64,000 nucleotides of DNA from Epilithonimonas hungarica (GTDB lineage: Bacteria > Bacteroidota > Bacteroidia > Flavobacteriales > Weeksellaceae): assembly GCF_900102265.1 (NCBI RefSeq), contig NZ_FNBH01000001.1, positions 1,116,001-1,180,000 of the forward strand, in the 5' to 3' direction. The notes below the pieces were generated by a model. That model was not told where the DNA came from and did not search any database. It saw nothing but the letters and a program-made list of their open reading frames with translations. A program made the position numbers and the translations under genes. Shown in pieces: positions 17,764 through 26,207 of the stretch. Position 1 is the stretch's first letter; every line of letters starts with the position of its first letter.

Positions 17764-17845
17764 ACGCAGCCCGACCTGAGTGGAGCTCTTTTTCTTTTTT
17801 TGATAAAAAAGAAAAAAGCGGGAACGGAGGGCGGATTAAGCTGCC
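17764..17845. repeat. Palindromic dispersed repeat (arm ACGCAGCCCGAC)
   Basis: Starts ACGCAGCCCGACCTGAGTGG, has a T-rich/A-rich snap-back centre and ends GGCGGATTAAGCTGCC. The element at 32662-32748 is the same sequence in reverse orientation with mismatches, mostly in the centre. It sits between two genes of the amidoligase cluster, where its stem could lower read-through into the GCS2 gene. Confidence 0.75.
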
Positions 17846-17863
17846 ATAAATATTATTATTTTT

Positions 17864-18814
17864 TTAAAGCTGATTGGTTACAAATTTTCCCCAATCGATA
17901 TTGATTTTTCCAGGCTTATAATCTTTTGCTTTTTCAATTGCCAGCTTTGCAGCGTGTTCTACAATCCATTGGAAATTTTCTTCTCCAACGGAGTTTCTGT
18001 CCGCATCAGGAGCCGGATTACAGAAATCAATCGCATAAGGAATCCCGTCTCTTACAGCAAATTCAACAGTGTTAAAATCGTAGCCCAAGGCTTCGTTCAT
18101 TTTAATTGTATAATCTGTAATGGTTTTTAATAGTTTTTCGAGTTCCTTTCCTCCGGTTTGATGCGTTGTTGCATATCTCAAATGGTGCGGATTTCTTGGT
18201 TCATAAGGCATAATGTGAACGTATTTTCTGCCTAGACAATACACTCTGTAATAATCCTCGAAAACAATTTCTTCCTGAACCATCATTACCAATTGTTCTG
18301 TCTCAGAGTGTTTTGCCCACATATCTTCAGGGCTTTCAACTCGATAGACATTTCTCCAGCCACCACCGTCGTGAGGTTTCATATAAGCCGGAAATCCGAT
18401 ATAATTGAAAATATATTCCCAATCGTGAGGGAATTTCAAGTTTCTGAATGAGGTTTCCGAAGTATTGGTTGGTCTTTCGTGAGAAGGTAGCAAAACGGTT
18501 TTCGGCAACGGAATCCCTATTTTTGACATCAATGCATTATTGAAGAATTTCTCATCTGCACTCCACCAAAATGGATTATTGATAACGTAAGTTCCGTTAA
18601 CAGCCGCATTTTTAAGATAAGCTCTGTAGAAAGGTACGTCTTGTGAAATCCTGTCGATAATCACGGCATAACCATAATCAGCACCTTGTTCCAGTTTATC
18701 GATTTGGACAGGTTCTGCAATATATTCTCCTTTGCCCAGTTCATTGACTTTATCAATAAAAGCCCAAGGAAAAGTGTCTTCCATCCCGAATAAAATTCCA
18801 ATTTTTTTTGCCAT
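17864..18814 (-). CDS. ATP-grasp ligase of amidoligase cluster
   Basis: A 316-residue protein with a RimK/D-ala-D-ala ligase-like ATP-grasp fold. IGILFGMEDTFPWAFIDKVNE is the N-terminal Rossmann-like segment; PAYMKPHDGGGWRNVYRV (about 150-167) holds the ATP-binding Lys and glycine loop; VQEEIVFEDYYRVYCLG and FNTVEFAVRDGIPYAIDFCNPAPD (about 245-270) hold the metal-binding Glu/Asp/Asn set. The fold makes an acyl phosphate from a carboxylate and couples it to an amine. The substrate is unknown. It is followed by the palindromic repeat and then the GCS2 gene. Confidence 0.85.
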   Translation of the reverse strand: MAKKIGILFGMEDTFPWAFIDKVNELGKGEYIAEPVQIDKLEQGADYGYAVIIDRISQDVPFYRAYLKNAAVNGTYVINNPFWWSADEKFFNNALMSKIGIPLPKTVLLPSHERPTNTSETSFRNLKFPHDWEYIFNYIGFPAYMKPHDGGGWRNVYRVESPEDMWAKHSETEQLVMMVQEEIVFEDYYRVYCLGRKYVHIMPYEPRNPHHLRYATTHQTGGKELEKLLKTITDYTIKMNEALGYDFNTVEFAVRDGIPYAIDFCNPAPDADRNSVGEENFQWIVEHAAKLAIEKAKDYKPGKINIDWGKFVTNQL

Positions 18815-18829
18815 AATTTTGTTTTTTAA

Positions 18830-18975
18830 GGTCGGAAGACGGATGTCCGAAGTCCGAAGTTTGTATGTTTATTTTATTAATTTAAAATTATTTGCCTCGC
18901 TGATTAAGCAAATTACGCAGATTTTTCATAATTATATATTTGCTAGATCAATAAAATCTGCGAGAGATTTATTTT
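18830..18975. repeat. Interspersed repeat fragments between cluster genes
   Basis: The gap holds GGAAGACGGATGTCCGAAG (a snap-back of GGAAGAC/GTCCGAAG type) and CTGATTAAGCAAATTACGCAG, whose partner AAAATCTGCGAGAGA follows about 50 bases later. Both phrases look like interspersed repeats familiar from flavobacterial intergenic DNA. No gene is seen here. Confidence 0.35.
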
Positions 18976-18980
18976 AAAAT

Positions 18981-19694
18981 TTACCCGAAAAATCTTCCAA
19001 TAAATTTTGGGAAAACCATTCTCCACAATGGCCAGTCGTGGTTTATCCATTTTTGCTCATCATACCAGTGATTGATTCCTTTTTCCGTTAAGATACCTGC
19101 CATTTTTCTTGTTGGTTCCAAGCAGATATCCTGGTCGGATGTGCTGAGGACGATGTGCATATGTTTGTATCGCCAAGCAGCATCGTGCTTTACAAATTCG
19201 TCAGGGCAATTGAAGTAGATCAGATCATTATCATAACCATCCATAAAACTTCGTATAGAAAATGCGCCCGACAAACAGAAAAGATGCGAAACCAGATCCG
19301 GAAATCTAAATGCAAAATTAGCTGCGTGATAACCTCCGAAACTTGCACCTGCAACAGCTACACGATGTGTGTTATGAGTTCTTTGGATATAAGGAATGAA
19401 TTCCTGAACCAAAAACTGAACATACATTTCATAATTTCTGATTCTTTCGTAAGGTGAAATCCCTTTGTCATAAAAACTGAATTTATCAATTGTTTGAACA
19501 TTGAATAATTTCAAAATTCCATTGTCTGTGAAGTGCGAAATGCTTCCGTTCAAATGGAAATCGGCATTCTGAGTATAAGAACCCTGAGAAGTCGGGAACA
19601 TAATGATCGGATATCCGAAATGTCCTGTGACTTCGACCTGAAGGCTCATTCCAAGAATGTGTGAATAATAATCTGTATGTGTTATTTGTGGCAT
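18981..19694 (-). CDS. Esterase-like alpha/beta hydrolase of cluster
   Basis: A 237-residue alpha/beta hydrolase of the esterase D (PF00756-like) type, with no signal peptide. The nucleophile elbow is GASFGGYHAA (Ser about 117). A likely acid is the Asp in STSDQDICLEP and the catalytic His is in WINHDWPLW near the C-terminus. It lies between two ATP-grasp genes on the same strand, so it may cleave or transfer an ester or peptide product of the pathway. Members of this family are known neighbours of ATP-grasp/GCS2 genes in predicted peptide-synthesis loci. Confidence 0.8.
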   Translation of the reverse strand: MPQITHTDYYSHILGMSLQVEVTGHFGYPIIMFPTSQGSYTQNADFHLNGSISHFTDNGILKLFNVQTIDKFSFYDKGISPYERIRNYEMYVQFLVQEFIPYIQRTHNTHRVAVAGASFGGYHAANFAFRFPDLVSHLFCLSGAFSIRSFMDGYDNDLIYFNCPDEFVKHDAAWRYKHMHIVLSTSDQDICLEPTRKMAGILTEKGINHWYDEQKWINHDWPLWRMVFPKFIGRFFG

Positions 19695-19734
19695 CTTTTT
19701 ATAGTTGATAGATGGTAATTTATAATTGATTTTT

Positions 19735-19758
19735 TGTCAGTCTGAGGTTCTCGAAGAC
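19735..19758 (+). repeat. Dispersed short repeat, copy 3
   Basis: Contains CTGAGGTTCTCGAAGAC, differing at one base from the same core at 63665-63681. Confidence 0.55.
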
Positions 19759-19764
19759 AAAAAT

Positions 19765-20982
19765 CTAACTCGTTGGTTTATCTTTTGGTGGAAGAATATT
19801 CAGAATCTGTTCTGTGACAACTTCTGCTGCTTGGTCCAATCTTTCCTCGATGATATCTGCAGTTTTTGCCTTGTAAACAATCCCTATATGATAATCGATT
19901 GGTAAGAACTTTTCCACTTCGTCACTTTGTAAATTCTGAGTATCAGGATGTTTATCTTTTGCTAATGCTACAATCAATCCACCAAATAAATTCTGAGTTT
20001 CTTTAACCGAATATTGAGTTCCGTCTAAAAGAGCATTTTCCAATTTTGCCCATTCTCTCCAGATATTGACTCCGGTTGCAGCTTCCACCATATCAGGAAT
20101 ATGAGCACCACCAACTCTGGAAGACGTTTCAAGGAAATAATACCGTCCGTCAGTTCCTCTGATATATTCGCTGTGAGTTGCGCCGTTTTGGATTCCGAAT
20201 TTGTCCAGAACTTGTTTGTTAATTTCGTTTAAGCCTTTTGCTTCTTCTGAATTTTTATCCAAAGTTTTGGTGCGGAAAACACCACCTTCATGAGAAACTT
20301 TCATCGGAGGAGAAAGATATTTTGAAAAGCAGGAAAACACAATTTCTTTATTGTAAACCAGACAATCCACGTGATAAACATCGCCTGGCTTGAAAGATTC
20401 TAAAAGAAATTTGTAACGTTCATCACCAAGATTTTCCACAGCCGGCCAAAGTTCTTCGGCTGAATTGATTTTTTTGATTCCGCTGGCTGAAGCTTCGGAA
20501 CGAGGTTTCAATACCCAAGGTCCGGGAACATCTTGTGTGAATTGATGCAATTTCGCATCATTGAAAATCGAGGAAAACTCTGGTACAGAAATTCCGTTGT
20601 CTTTTGCCTGTTGGCGCATTGCCAATTTATCTCTGAAATAACGATGCGTTGTCTGCCCCATTCCAGGAATACGATAAGTTTCGCGAATCATCGCTGCTTT
20701 TTCCACATCGAAATCATCTAATGCGATCACAGCATCGATCTGATGATTTTTCATCAAATATGCGAATCCCTGAACCAAATGGTCAAGATTCCAAACCGAA
20801 GGTTCTAGCTCTGGCATATAATAAACTTCATCGATAGCGTGCCAAGGCCAAGGTCTTTCCTTCAGGTTTTCCGAAGTGATGAGAATGACTTTGTTCCCGA
20901 TTTTTTTGCACTCGTCCATAAAATCGTAACCTTTGTAATAACAGGAGATACAGACAATCGTTTTTTCCATATTCATTTTCAA
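19765..20982 (-). CDS. Carbamoyl-phosphate-synthase-like ATP-grasp ligase
   Basis: A 405-residue ATP-grasp protein of the carbamoyl phosphate synthetase-like type. CISCYYKGYDFMDECKKIG is the N-terminal nucleotide-like fold, VIALDDFDVEKAA is the substrate strand, GPWVLKPRSEASASGIKKI (about 150-168) is the ATP-binding Lys/Gly-Ser loop, and GATHSEYIRGTDGRYYFLETSSRVGG (about 265-290) holds the metal-binding Glu/Asn-type residues. It probably activates a carboxylate for amide formation. Third ligase in the order of transcription after the hydrolase and peptidase genes. Confidence 0.85.
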   Translation of the reverse strand: MKMNMEKTIVCISCYYKGYDFMDECKKIGNKVILITSENLKERPWPWHAIDEVYYMPELEPSVWNLDHLVQGFAYLMKNHQIDAVIALDDFDVEKAAMIRETYRIPGMGQTTHRYFRDKLAMRQQAKDNGISVPEFSSIFNDAKLHQFTQDVPGPWVLKPRSEASASGIKKINSAEELWPAVENLGDERYKFLLESFKPGDVYHVDCLVYNKEIVFSCFSKYLSPPMKVSHEGGVFRTKTLDKNSEEAKGLNEINKQVLDKFGIQNGATHSEYIRGTDGRYYFLETSSRVGGAHIPDMVEAATGVNIWREWAKLENALLDGTQYSVKETQNLFGGLIVALAKDKHPDTQNLQSDEVEKFLPIDYHIGIVYKAKTADIIEERLDQAAEVVTEQILNILPPKDKPTS

Positions 20983-21035
20983 AATTGTATTGTGTAGAAA
21001 GTAAAATGTATAAAGATTTACTTCTTTAATCTAGT

Positions 21036-22439
21036 CTAATAATTTTCAATTAAATCTAACAAGAGTTGAACGCCATAACCTGTCGCCGCTTTATCTTTGG
21101 CATAACCAACATTTCCAAAAGCAACGCCGGCAATATCAAGATGTGCCCAATTTGGATGTTCTTCTATAAACTGTTCCAAAAATTTTCCAGCAATAATGCA
21201 GTCACCAAATGGTTTCATCGAGATGTTTTTGAAATCAGCAACATCTGAAGTGAAATCATCTTTCCAAATATCCCAAAGTGGGAGATTCCAAAGTCTTTGG
21301 TTGGTTTTATCCGCAGATTTTTCCAGTTTGATTTTCAAATCATTATTGTTCGAGAAATAAGCTCCACAAGTGTATCCGAACATTCTGACCGAACTTCCCG
21401 TAAGCGTTGCCAAATCTATCAGAACATCAGTTTTGTAATTTTTTGATAAGTATGAAAGTCCGTCTGCCAAAGTCATTCTTCCTTCTGCATCGGTGTTCAG
21501 GACTTCGATTGTTTTTCCGTTGTAAGCTGTCACAACATCGCTCGGTAAATATGCATTTTCCGAAACTGCATTATCCGTGATCGGAAGAATAGCGATGATA
21601 TTAACAGGAAGTTTCAATTCCGAAGCTGTGATCAAAGCTCCGATAACTGCGCTTGCTCCGCCCATATCGCTTTTCATATAATGCATATTATCAGACGGTT
21701 TGATGGAAATTCCGCCTGTGTCGAACAAAACGCACTTTCCAACTAATCCAAAGGTTTTTGCGTTATCTTTTTCGCAATTGTATTCTAAAATCGTGAAAGA
21801 TGCCTCCTGCGAACTTCCTTGATTCACAGCGACAAACGCTCCCAAACCTTCTTTTATTGATTCTTCTCTGTTGAATGATTTATATTTTAATCCATATCTA
21901 TCTGCGGTCGATTTCAAAAAATCTGAAATCTGATTCACTTTTTTGTGATTGGCTGGTTTATTCAGCCATTCCATTCCGGCAAATTGTCCGTTGCAAAGTG
22001 CTTCTGTTTTCAAGGCTAGATCTTTTCCTTCTTCCTCAGAAATATTTTCAAAATGAAGTTCAAAATTCTCCTGCCAAAACGGATGCGATTTTTCAAAAGG
22101 GTAGAGGTACGTTCCCAAGAATAAACCTTTTACAAATTCTTCCGTCAAATTCAATCTTAACTTTGAATGAACCGAAGTTGGAACCGCCTGCAGATTTTTT
22201 TTGTAATCATTAGCAAATTTGTTGGCGATAGCTTGAATCTCGAATCCTTTTGAATCTTTTCCAATTCCAATGAAGAAATCAAATTTATCAGACTGAGTTT
22301 TGATGAAAACTTCATTCTTTTTCCCATTGAAGAATAGTTCAACATTCGGATGCGAACTTTTTTCCTGTTCCCAATCATCTTCGCTGAACAGATATATGTT
22401 TTGAGTTGTTGATTCTTTCTTATTGTAAATTTTGATCAT
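21036..22439 (-). CDS. M17 leucyl aminopeptidase
   Basis: A 467-residue cytosolic metallopeptidase of the M17 family. The metal and catalytic motifs are intact: GLVGKCVLFDTGGISIKPSDNMHYMKSDMGGA (first Lys and Asp, second Lys) and the signature NTDAEGRMTLADGLSYL (Asp, Glu, Arg). The enzyme removes N-terminal residues from peptides using two metal ions. Its place among amide ligases suggests a role in processing the product, or in recycling it, rather than only general protein turnover. Confidence 0.92.
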   Translation of the reverse strand: MIKIYNKKESTTQNIYLFSEDDWEQEKSSHPNVELFFNGKKNEVFIKTQSDKFDFFIGIGKDSKGFEIQAIANKFANDYKKNLQAVPTSVHSKLRLNLTEEFVKGLFLGTYLYPFEKSHPFWQENFELHFENISEEEGKDLALKTEALCNGQFAGMEWLNKPANHKKVNQISDFLKSTADRYGLKYKSFNREESIKEGLGAFVAVNQGSSQEASFTILEYNCEKDNAKTFGLVGKCVLFDTGGISIKPSDNMHYMKSDMGGASAVIGALITASELKLPVNIIAILPITDNAVSENAYLPSDVVTAYNGKTIEVLNTDAEGRMTLADGLSYLSKNYKTDVLIDLATLTGSSVRMFGYTCGAYFSNNNDLKIKLEKSADKTNQRLWNLPLWDIWKDDFTSDVADFKNISMKPFGDCIIAGKFLEQFIEEHPNWAHLDIAGVAFGNVGYAKDKAATGYGVQLLLDLIENY

Positions 22440-22453
22440 AATTTTTATAAGTT

Positions 22454-22500
22454 TTGGCTAAAGCCAAATACAATATTTAATTCTTCATCAGGCTAAAGCC
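22454..22500. repeat. GGCTAAAGCC palindromic repeat pair
   Basis: TTGGCTAAAGCCAA at 22454 is a perfect short palindrome. GGCTAAAGCC recurs at 22491 and overlaps the stop codon of the upstream gene, so the last residues of that protein come from repeat sequence. Confidence 0.6.
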
Positions 22501-23626
22501 CGACGCTATTGATGTCATTTTCTAATTCATTTTTGGCTTTCACAGGACTTTCGAGACTATCTATGTAAAGCCATTCTACTGCTCTTGGAAATTCCTGGGA
22601 CCAGAAAAATTCCTGATGCGTTCCTTTGTCGCTGATGTTGGTCCTGACTTCAAAATCAAATGATTTCTGAGCTGTCAATTTTTTCAAAGCTTTTTCAAAT
22701 AATCTGATTCTTCCTACCATTCGGGAGCCTTCTAATCTTCCGCCGTAGAGATAAACTTTGATCTTGTAAGGATTCGTGAAGTTTATCATCGGGAAATCAT
22801 TTTCAGGCTCAACCCAAAGCGACGGCGAAAAAATCAATAATTTGGAATAGACTTCCGGATAAAGAAATCCCCCATAAATGCTAATCAATCCACCCAAAGA
22901 ACTTCCGCCAATTCCTGTGTTTTCCCTATCTTTTTTAGTTCTGTAATTTTTGTCAATCCAAGGTTTCAAAGTGTCTGTGATGAATCTTAGATATTTTTTT
23001 CCTTCTGCATTTTTCGTTACATCTTCATTATCGAAAATATATTCCTTGATTCTGTCATCATTGCCATGTTCAACAGCTATTACGATCAGATCGCCGCGAC
23101 CATATTCTGCCAGCAGGGATAATTTTTTATCAATTTCCCAATTCCCGTAAGCCGAACCTTCATTGAACAAATTCTGTGCATCCTGAAGATACAAAACCGG
23201 ATAACTCTTCTCTGAACCGTAATAATCATAAGGCAAAAGTGCCCATACTTTCCTTGTCTTATCGAGTTGAGGAATATAAAATTCTTCATCCACCAATTCT
23301 ACAATCGGGAAAAATTCCTGCTTGAAAGGTCCCCAATTCAGTCTCCATTTTTCAACCGAATCCTGTGTTTTCTTTTCCTCCTTTCTTATTTTTCTGTTCG
23401 GTGTGATGTTGTCATATTTGTCAATCTCTACGTTTTCCCAACCGCCTTTTGTGAATTTATATTCGATTTCATCATTTAAAATTTCGTCGGGAATATTGAT
23501 GAAATAATTATCCTCATTCAATTTTTCCAATTCAAACTTTGAATCTTTCGGATTCCATTTGTTAAAATTCCCGGTAACGAAAATCGGTCGGTCATCATTG
23601 TCTTCTGATGTCAGAAAAAACTCCAT
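22493..23626 (-). CDS. Alpha/beta hydrolase with N-terminal glycogen-binding-like domain
   Basis: A 377-residue protein without signal peptide. Residues 1-75 (FVTGNFNKWNP, YFINIPDEILNDEIEYKFTKGGWENVEID) look like a CBM48/AMPK-type beta-sandwich domain. Residues about 115-360 are an esterase D-like alpha/beta hydrolase with the nucleophile elbow GGSSLGGLISIY (Ser about 229) and a C-terminal His in GTHQEFFW. It is the first gene of the minus-strand amidoligase cluster. Relatives include enterochelin esterases and predicted peptide-ester hydrolases; the substrate is unknown. Confidence 0.8.
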   Translation of the reverse strand: MEFFLTSEDNDDRPIFVTGNFNKWNPKDSKFELEKLNEDNYFINIPDEILNDEIEYKFTKGGWENVEIDKYDNITPNRKIRKEEKKTQDSVEKWRLNWGPFKQEFFPIVELVDEEFYIPQLDKTRKVWALLPYDYYGSEKSYPVLYLQDAQNLFNEGSAYGNWEIDKKLSLLAEYGRGDLIVIAVEHGNDDRIKEYIFDNEDVTKNAEGKKYLRFITDTLKPWIDKNYRTKKDRENTGIGGSSLGGLISIYGGFLYPEVYSKLLIFSPSLWVEPENDFPMINFTNPYKIKVYLYGGRLEGSRMVGRIRLFEKALKKLTAQKSFDFEVRTNISDKGTHQEFFWSQEFPRAVEWLYIDSLESPVKAKNELENDINSVGL

Positions 23627-23800
23627 TCTATTTTAATTCTCTTATTTCTTATAAATTTATAAAATTATTTCAATTGATGAAAAAATGTTGAGTATTTTTC
23701 TCTTAAAATTTGAGTTTATTAATGAATATTAATCTAATTTTAAAAATCATTGAATTAATGAGAATTTAATATTTCGAAATAATAATCAGAAAAAATAAAA

Positions 23801-23829
23801 AAGCTTTCGAAGATTGACTCCGAAAGCTT
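23801..23829 (-). terminator. Terminator of GH43 gene
   Basis: Stem AAGCTTTCG / CGAAAGCTT with an eleven-base loop, followed on the minus strand by a T-rich run, 27 bases downstream of the GH43 stop. Confidence 0.85.
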
Positions 23830-23856
23830 GAATTTTTGTTTGAAAAACTTTAAAAT

Positions 23857-25611
23857 TTATTCTGATTTTACAACCTCTGTTCTTTCAGAGATCCCGTTTG
23901 CGTTAAAAGCCTCAATTTGAAAATAATAAGCATCTGTTCTGTCTGCTCCTGTGAAGAAATATTCGTTTTTGCCATAGACCATAATACTTCCATATAATTT
24001 GTCAGGTGATTTCCCCCAATAGATAACATAGCCATCCGCGTCAGAATTCTGTTGCCATTTGAACCAGATGCTTCTTCTCTCGCCATATTTTTTCGGGTCG
24101 GCTCTAAGAGGGACAAAGTTTTGGACTTTCGCAGGTTTTGTTCCGGCGCCCTTTCCAAAAACTCGGAATCCGCTCAAAGCGAATTTTCCTGTTGGCATTT
24201 TCAGATTTTCCATTTTGAGGAATCTTGCTTTTGCTGGCGTTTCCAATTCTACATAATCGTGCGGAACATCGGTTTGGTTTTTTGATTTGTCAACAATCAG
24301 TTTCCAGTTTTTGCCGTCGTTGGAACCGTAGATTTTGTACTTGTGCATTTTACCGAGTGTTTTTCCCATAAACTCAACATCTTGGTCAGCATAATTAATT
24401 TGAATTGCGTTGATTGTGGAAACTTCTCCCAAATCAGTTTGAAACCATTCTCCGGAATTTCCGGTTTTTGCAGACCAATACGTTTTGATGTCTTCATCCA
24501 CTGCATAATTAGAATGATAACCGCCTAAAGTCGATGAAACCTGAACGGGCTTGTTATAATTCAATAACATCCAATTGGTAAATAATCCTTTGGAGAAATC
24601 TTTTCCTTGTGCATATTGCGGAAGAAGAGTCGGATAGTCTCCATAGGCTGTATTGGTATACATCACATCATCTTTATCAAATCCTGTCGGCCAGATTCCC
24701 AAGCGTCTCTCGAAATTATTTTTGGTCGAAATGAAAATCGTGGAAACGTGCCACCAATTATTGAAATTATCCTGAAAAGTTGCGCCGTGTCCTGCGCCTC
24801 TTGCAAAGCCTCCGGGTTTATAAGAAAACGGATTGTGTTGCTGGTATTCGAAGCCTTCTAATGGATTTTTTGAAACATAAACGCCGTCTGAATAACCACT
24901 GAATTCCGTTGCAGGTGCACCATATTGAAGATAATATTTATCATTATGTTTAGTCATCCAAGCACCTTCTACAAAGGGCTGAAGAAATACATTGTCATTA
25001 TATTCCCCAAATCTTTCCCAGCCGTGGTCTTCTGGTTTCAGTCTGATGACGGGTTTTACAAAACCTTCAGATTGCAGAGTTTTTGTTTTGACTTCGGTTC
25101 CGAGAAGAGGCCATTCATTACTTGAGCCCCAATAGAGATAAAGTTTGTCTTTGTCTTCATCATAATGAAATGCCGGGTCCCAAGCGCCAACTTTCAAAGT
25201 ATCGACTGCGATTTTCCAGTCGTCTTTTGTTGGATTGGTGCTTTTCCAAATCGGAAAATCCTGTTCCCAAGTTGAACCGAAAACATATAAAGTATCTTTC
25301 ATTGCCCAAACTGCCGGAGCGTTTAGGTCGTGCGTATATTTGTTATCTAAGAGAAATTTTCTGTGAACGAATTTCCAGTCCAGCATATTGTCAGAATACC
25401 AATAGCCTTCCTGATTGGTAGAGAACAAAAATAGCTTTTTCTGAAAATTAACAATGACTGGGTCGGCAGTTGCGCGGTGTTTCCCTTGTTTGGAGAAAAC
25501 TTCGAACGGCGTGTAACCATAATCTATATTGATAGGGTTGCAATAGGTTTTTTGCTGTGCTGAAAATAATGATACGATAGATAATGAAACTATTGAGAGT
25601 AATTTTTTCAT
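23857..25611 (-). CDS. Secreted GH43 glycosidase with F5/8C domain
   Basis: A 584-residue exported enzyme with a signal peptide (1-19, ending FSAQ). The five-bladed beta-propeller of glycoside hydrolase family 43 spans about 25-330, with the likely catalytic Asp in ATADPVIVN, the pKa-modulating Asp in GAWDPAFHY and the acid Glu in FVEGAWMTKH. A discoidin (F5/8 type C, CBM32-like) domain follows (about 350-480) with EWFQTDLGEVSTINAIQINY, then a fibronectin-like end. GH43 enzymes cut arabinan, xylan or beta-galactan side chains. No T9SS tail, and the gene is alone, not in a SusCD locus. Confidence 0.88.
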   Translation of the reverse strand: MKKLLSIVSLSIVSLFSAQQKTYCNPINIDYGYTPFEVFSKQGKHRATADPVIVNFQKKLFLFSTNQEGYWYSDNMLDWKFVHRKFLLDNKYTHDLNAPAVWAMKDTLYVFGSTWEQDFPIWKSTNPTKDDWKIAVDTLKVGAWDPAFHYDEDKDKLYLYWGSSNEWPLLGTEVKTKTLQSEGFVKPVIRLKPEDHGWERFGEYNDNVFLQPFVEGAWMTKHNDKYYLQYGAPATEFSGYSDGVYVSKNPLEGFEYQQHNPFSYKPGGFARGAGHGATFQDNFNNWWHVSTIFISTKNNFERRLGIWPTGFDKDDVMYTNTAYGDYPTLLPQYAQGKDFSKGLFTNWMLLNYNKPVQVSSTLGGYHSNYAVDEDIKTYWSAKTGNSGEWFQTDLGEVSTINAIQINYADQDVEFMGKTLGKMHKYKIYGSNDGKNWKLIVDKSKNQTDVPHDYVELETPAKARFLKMENLKMPTGKFALSGFRVFGKGAGTKPAKVQNFVPLRADPKKYGERRSIWFKWQQNSDADGYVIYWGKSPDKLYGSIMVYGKNEYFFTGADRTDAYYFQIEAFNANGISERTEVVKSE

Positions 25612-25661
25612 TTAAGGTTTATTTTGATTCCGAATATATTGAAAATTTAAGGAAAGACAAT

Positions 25662-26072
25662 TCATTCTTTCCAGTTTTCCTTGATCAGGTCCAATAAAAA
25701 ATCCGGACATCTTACAATTTTGTTGGTTTCAGCATCCAGGAAAAATAAGGTAGTAGAAGCTTCGGTGATTTTAATTTTATCTTCGTTATAGATCTCATAA
25801 TCGAATTCGATCTTAACTCCCGGGACTTTTTTGACATAGGTATGAATTTCCAAAAGTTGGTCATAAAGTCCTGGTTTCAAATACTTAATTTTATATTCTG
25901 AAACAGGTAAGAAAATTCCTCTTTTTTCTATCTCGTCGTATGACATCCCGAGGGTACGGAAAAGTTCAACTCTTGCCACTTCGAAATATTCTGCGTAGTT
26001 ACCGTAATAGACATATTTCATAGGGTCTGTTTCTCCGTAACGTACTCGTATTGTGTTTGTTGTGTGTATCAT
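25662..26072 (-). CDS. YbgC/FadM-type acyl-CoA thioesterase
   Basis: A 136-residue hot-dog fold thioesterase. RYGETDPMKYVYYGNYAEYFEVAR (about 10-33) is the YbgC/4HBT signature with the catalytic Asp in ETDPM. A later segment, ITEASTTLFFLDAETNKIVRCPDFL, is typical for the family. It cleaves acyl-CoA thioesters in the cytoplasm. It is divergent from dnaA across 135 bases. Confidence 0.88.
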   Translation of the reverse strand: MIHTTNTIRVRYGETDPMKYVYYGNYAEYFEVARVELFRTLGMSYDEIEKRGIFLPVSEYKIKYLKPGLYDQLLEIHTYVKKVPGVKIEFDYEIYNEDKIKITEASTTLFFLDAETNKIVRCPDFLLDLIKENWKE

Positions 26073-26207
26073 TTTAAGTCATTAATAATTCATACAAATA
26101 TATTTTTAAATAATCAATAGTGAAAAAATTTTTTTATCAAGATTAATAATTAGATATTTGTTGTCTTCTTAAAAAACTAAAATCCCACCGGAAATAGCAG
26201 CAGAAAA

